The notes below the pieces were generated by a model. The model did not search any database. It saw only the letters and a program-made list of their open reading frames with translations, and was not told the DNA's origin. From contig NZ_LDIG01000076.1 of NCBI RefSeq assembly GCF_015845845.1, positions 62,001 through 126,000 of the forward strand: a DNA stretch of 64,000 nt. Direction: 5' to 3'. Both the position numbers and the translations under genes were made by a program. This DNA is from Paenibacillus dendritiformis (GTDB lineage Bacteria; Bacillota; Bacilli; Paenibacillales; Paenibacillaceae). Below are positions 63,407-64,000 of the stretch, in pieces (within the stretch, counting starts at the first letter, position 1; every line of letters starts with the position of its first letter).

Positions 63407-63859
63407 CTAATCGACCACGATGTACCCGATCATCGGACCATTGCTGGCCGCATCGGCATGCGTCGTGCAGACGATCCGGTAAATCCCTTCCTTCGCGGTG
63501 AAGCGGATGATCGTTTCCTTGTTTTTTTCGATGGTGCCGGAGATATCGAGCCCTTCAATCACGAAATCATGGCGGTGTCCGTTCACGCCCCGGATGCGCA
63601 GCTCGACGCGCTCGCCTTCGTTCGCGTTCACCGTGCCGGGGGCGAATTGATACGCTTCGATCTCGGTTCCGTCCTCAAGGGTGGACTTGAATTCGCCCGT
63701 CACCATGTGCAGGATGCGGGTCTCTTGAGGGGCGGCTTGCGCAGCCTGCTCCATCCGCATCGATTCGTACCGCCAGAAGGCGGCGCCGACCATGATGGCG
63801 GCGATAGCGATCAAGCCGATGCGCCATTGCTTGGGGGTAATGACCCAGAAATTAGCCAT
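63407..63859 (-). CDS. Membrane-anchored cupredoxin-domain protein
   Basis: ATG 63859 has GAGGAGG nine bases upstream. The 150-residue protein has one N-terminal membrane helix (WRIGLIAIAAIMVGAAFW) and an extracytoplasmic cupredoxin fold. The ligand-type block CTTHADAASNGPMIGYIVV supplies Cys, His and Met, and an upstream His lies in NGHRHDFVIEG, the normal type 1 copper set. It may carry copper or electrons at the outer membrane face. The 140 bases to the window edge show no further gene. Confidence 0.85.
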   Translation of the reverse strand: MANFWVITPKQWRIGLIAIAAIMVGAAFWRYESMRMEQAAQAAPQETRILHMVTGEFKSTLEDGTEIEAYQFAPGTVNANEGERVELRIRGVNGHRHDFVIEGLDISGTIEKNKETIIRFTAKEGIYRIVCTTHADAASNGPMIGYIVVD

Positions 63860-64000
63860 AGATGTGAACCTCCTCGACATGTATTCGGAAAGCTTGGAGT
63901 TCAGGAGCTTTTTGTAAGGGAGCGAAAATGGCCATGCAGTCCAGCTAGTCCATATGTATGCCGGAGAGGGCGGTAACATGAGCCCTGCCGGTCGATTGCG

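Noticed and set aside
1-64000. tRNA, rRNA, insertion sequence or prophage genes
   Set aside because: No transposase, integrase, phage structural gene, or tRNA/rRNA-like sequence was recognised on either strand.

Overview
The window reads as a chromosomal segment of a spore-forming, Gram-positive Bacillales organism, most likely Paenibacillus or a close relative. The basis is Shine-Dalgarno-led genes (AGGAGG types), frequent GTG/TTG starts, a yyaC-type sporulation protease, an rsbV-rsbW-sigB operon, UPF0435, YtxH and DUF948 proteins, a type I Hol_Tox toxin, and a reductase-terminated lipopeptide-type NRPS. The genus is inference. Most of the sequence is GC-rich, with two markedly AT-rich secreted-protein segments near the right end. 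I saw no rRNA, tRNA, CRISPR array, transposase or prophage.

Layout. 1-4.9 kb: 3' end of an NRPS (A-T-C-A-T-R) that releases its product reductively; the complete A domain carries a valine-like code. 5.2-11.3 kb: a small orphan protein, a chemoreceptor, and a heterodimeric ABC exporter of the BmrC/BmrD type, preceded by a promoter and a 23-codon leader ORF. 11.7-15.1 kb: a decayed metal/oxidative-stress patch: a DUF4198 protein, an N-truncated CopD, a catalase with an internal deletion behind a perfect Fur-type box, and a C-truncated Fur-family regulator. 15.5-17.9 kb: cell-wall sugar recycling (anmK plus an AmiE-like serine hydrolase) behind a promoter overlapped by a palindromic operator. 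18.9-28.4 kb: an IclR regulator and an eight-gene operon (peptide ABC importer, M20 peptidase, DUF1177, AroM) ending at a strong terminator; its substrate is unknown.

29-38.6 kb: secreted GH8 glucanase/chitosanase (minus strand), a GtrB-GtrA-membrane protein set for glycan decoration, an anSME-type radical SAM protein with a SEC-C tail, a secreted repeat protein and the cystine transporter TcyP. 38.8-48 kb: a general-stress island: DUF948 (YtxG-like), REC-PP2C phosphatase, large hybrid sensor kinase, CheR methyltransferase, REC-kinase, then RsbV, RsbW and SigB. It resembles the Bacillus cereus RsbK/RsbY/RsbM route to SigB, with an extra kinase. Sigma-B-like promoters with 14-nt spacers precede the DUF948 gene and rsbV. 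A YtxH gene follows.

48-64 kb: mixed housekeeping and accessory genes: PAP2 phosphatase, asparaginase, CutC, UPF0435, YyaC, a 31-codon type I toxin with a convergent antisense signal, alpha/beta hydrolase, DUF6483, PilZ, two compositionally mosaic secreted proteins, an O-antigen-ligase-like membrane protein, a 2-hydroxyacid dehydrogenase, an LLM flavin enzyme and a membrane-anchored cupredoxin.

The intergenic regions carry several repeat families that the genes do not explain: a four-unit CTGCA/TGCAG palindrome element present twice with the same internal spacing, an 18-bp and a 20-bp tandem array, and a 54-58-bp array with an inverted dispersed copy.
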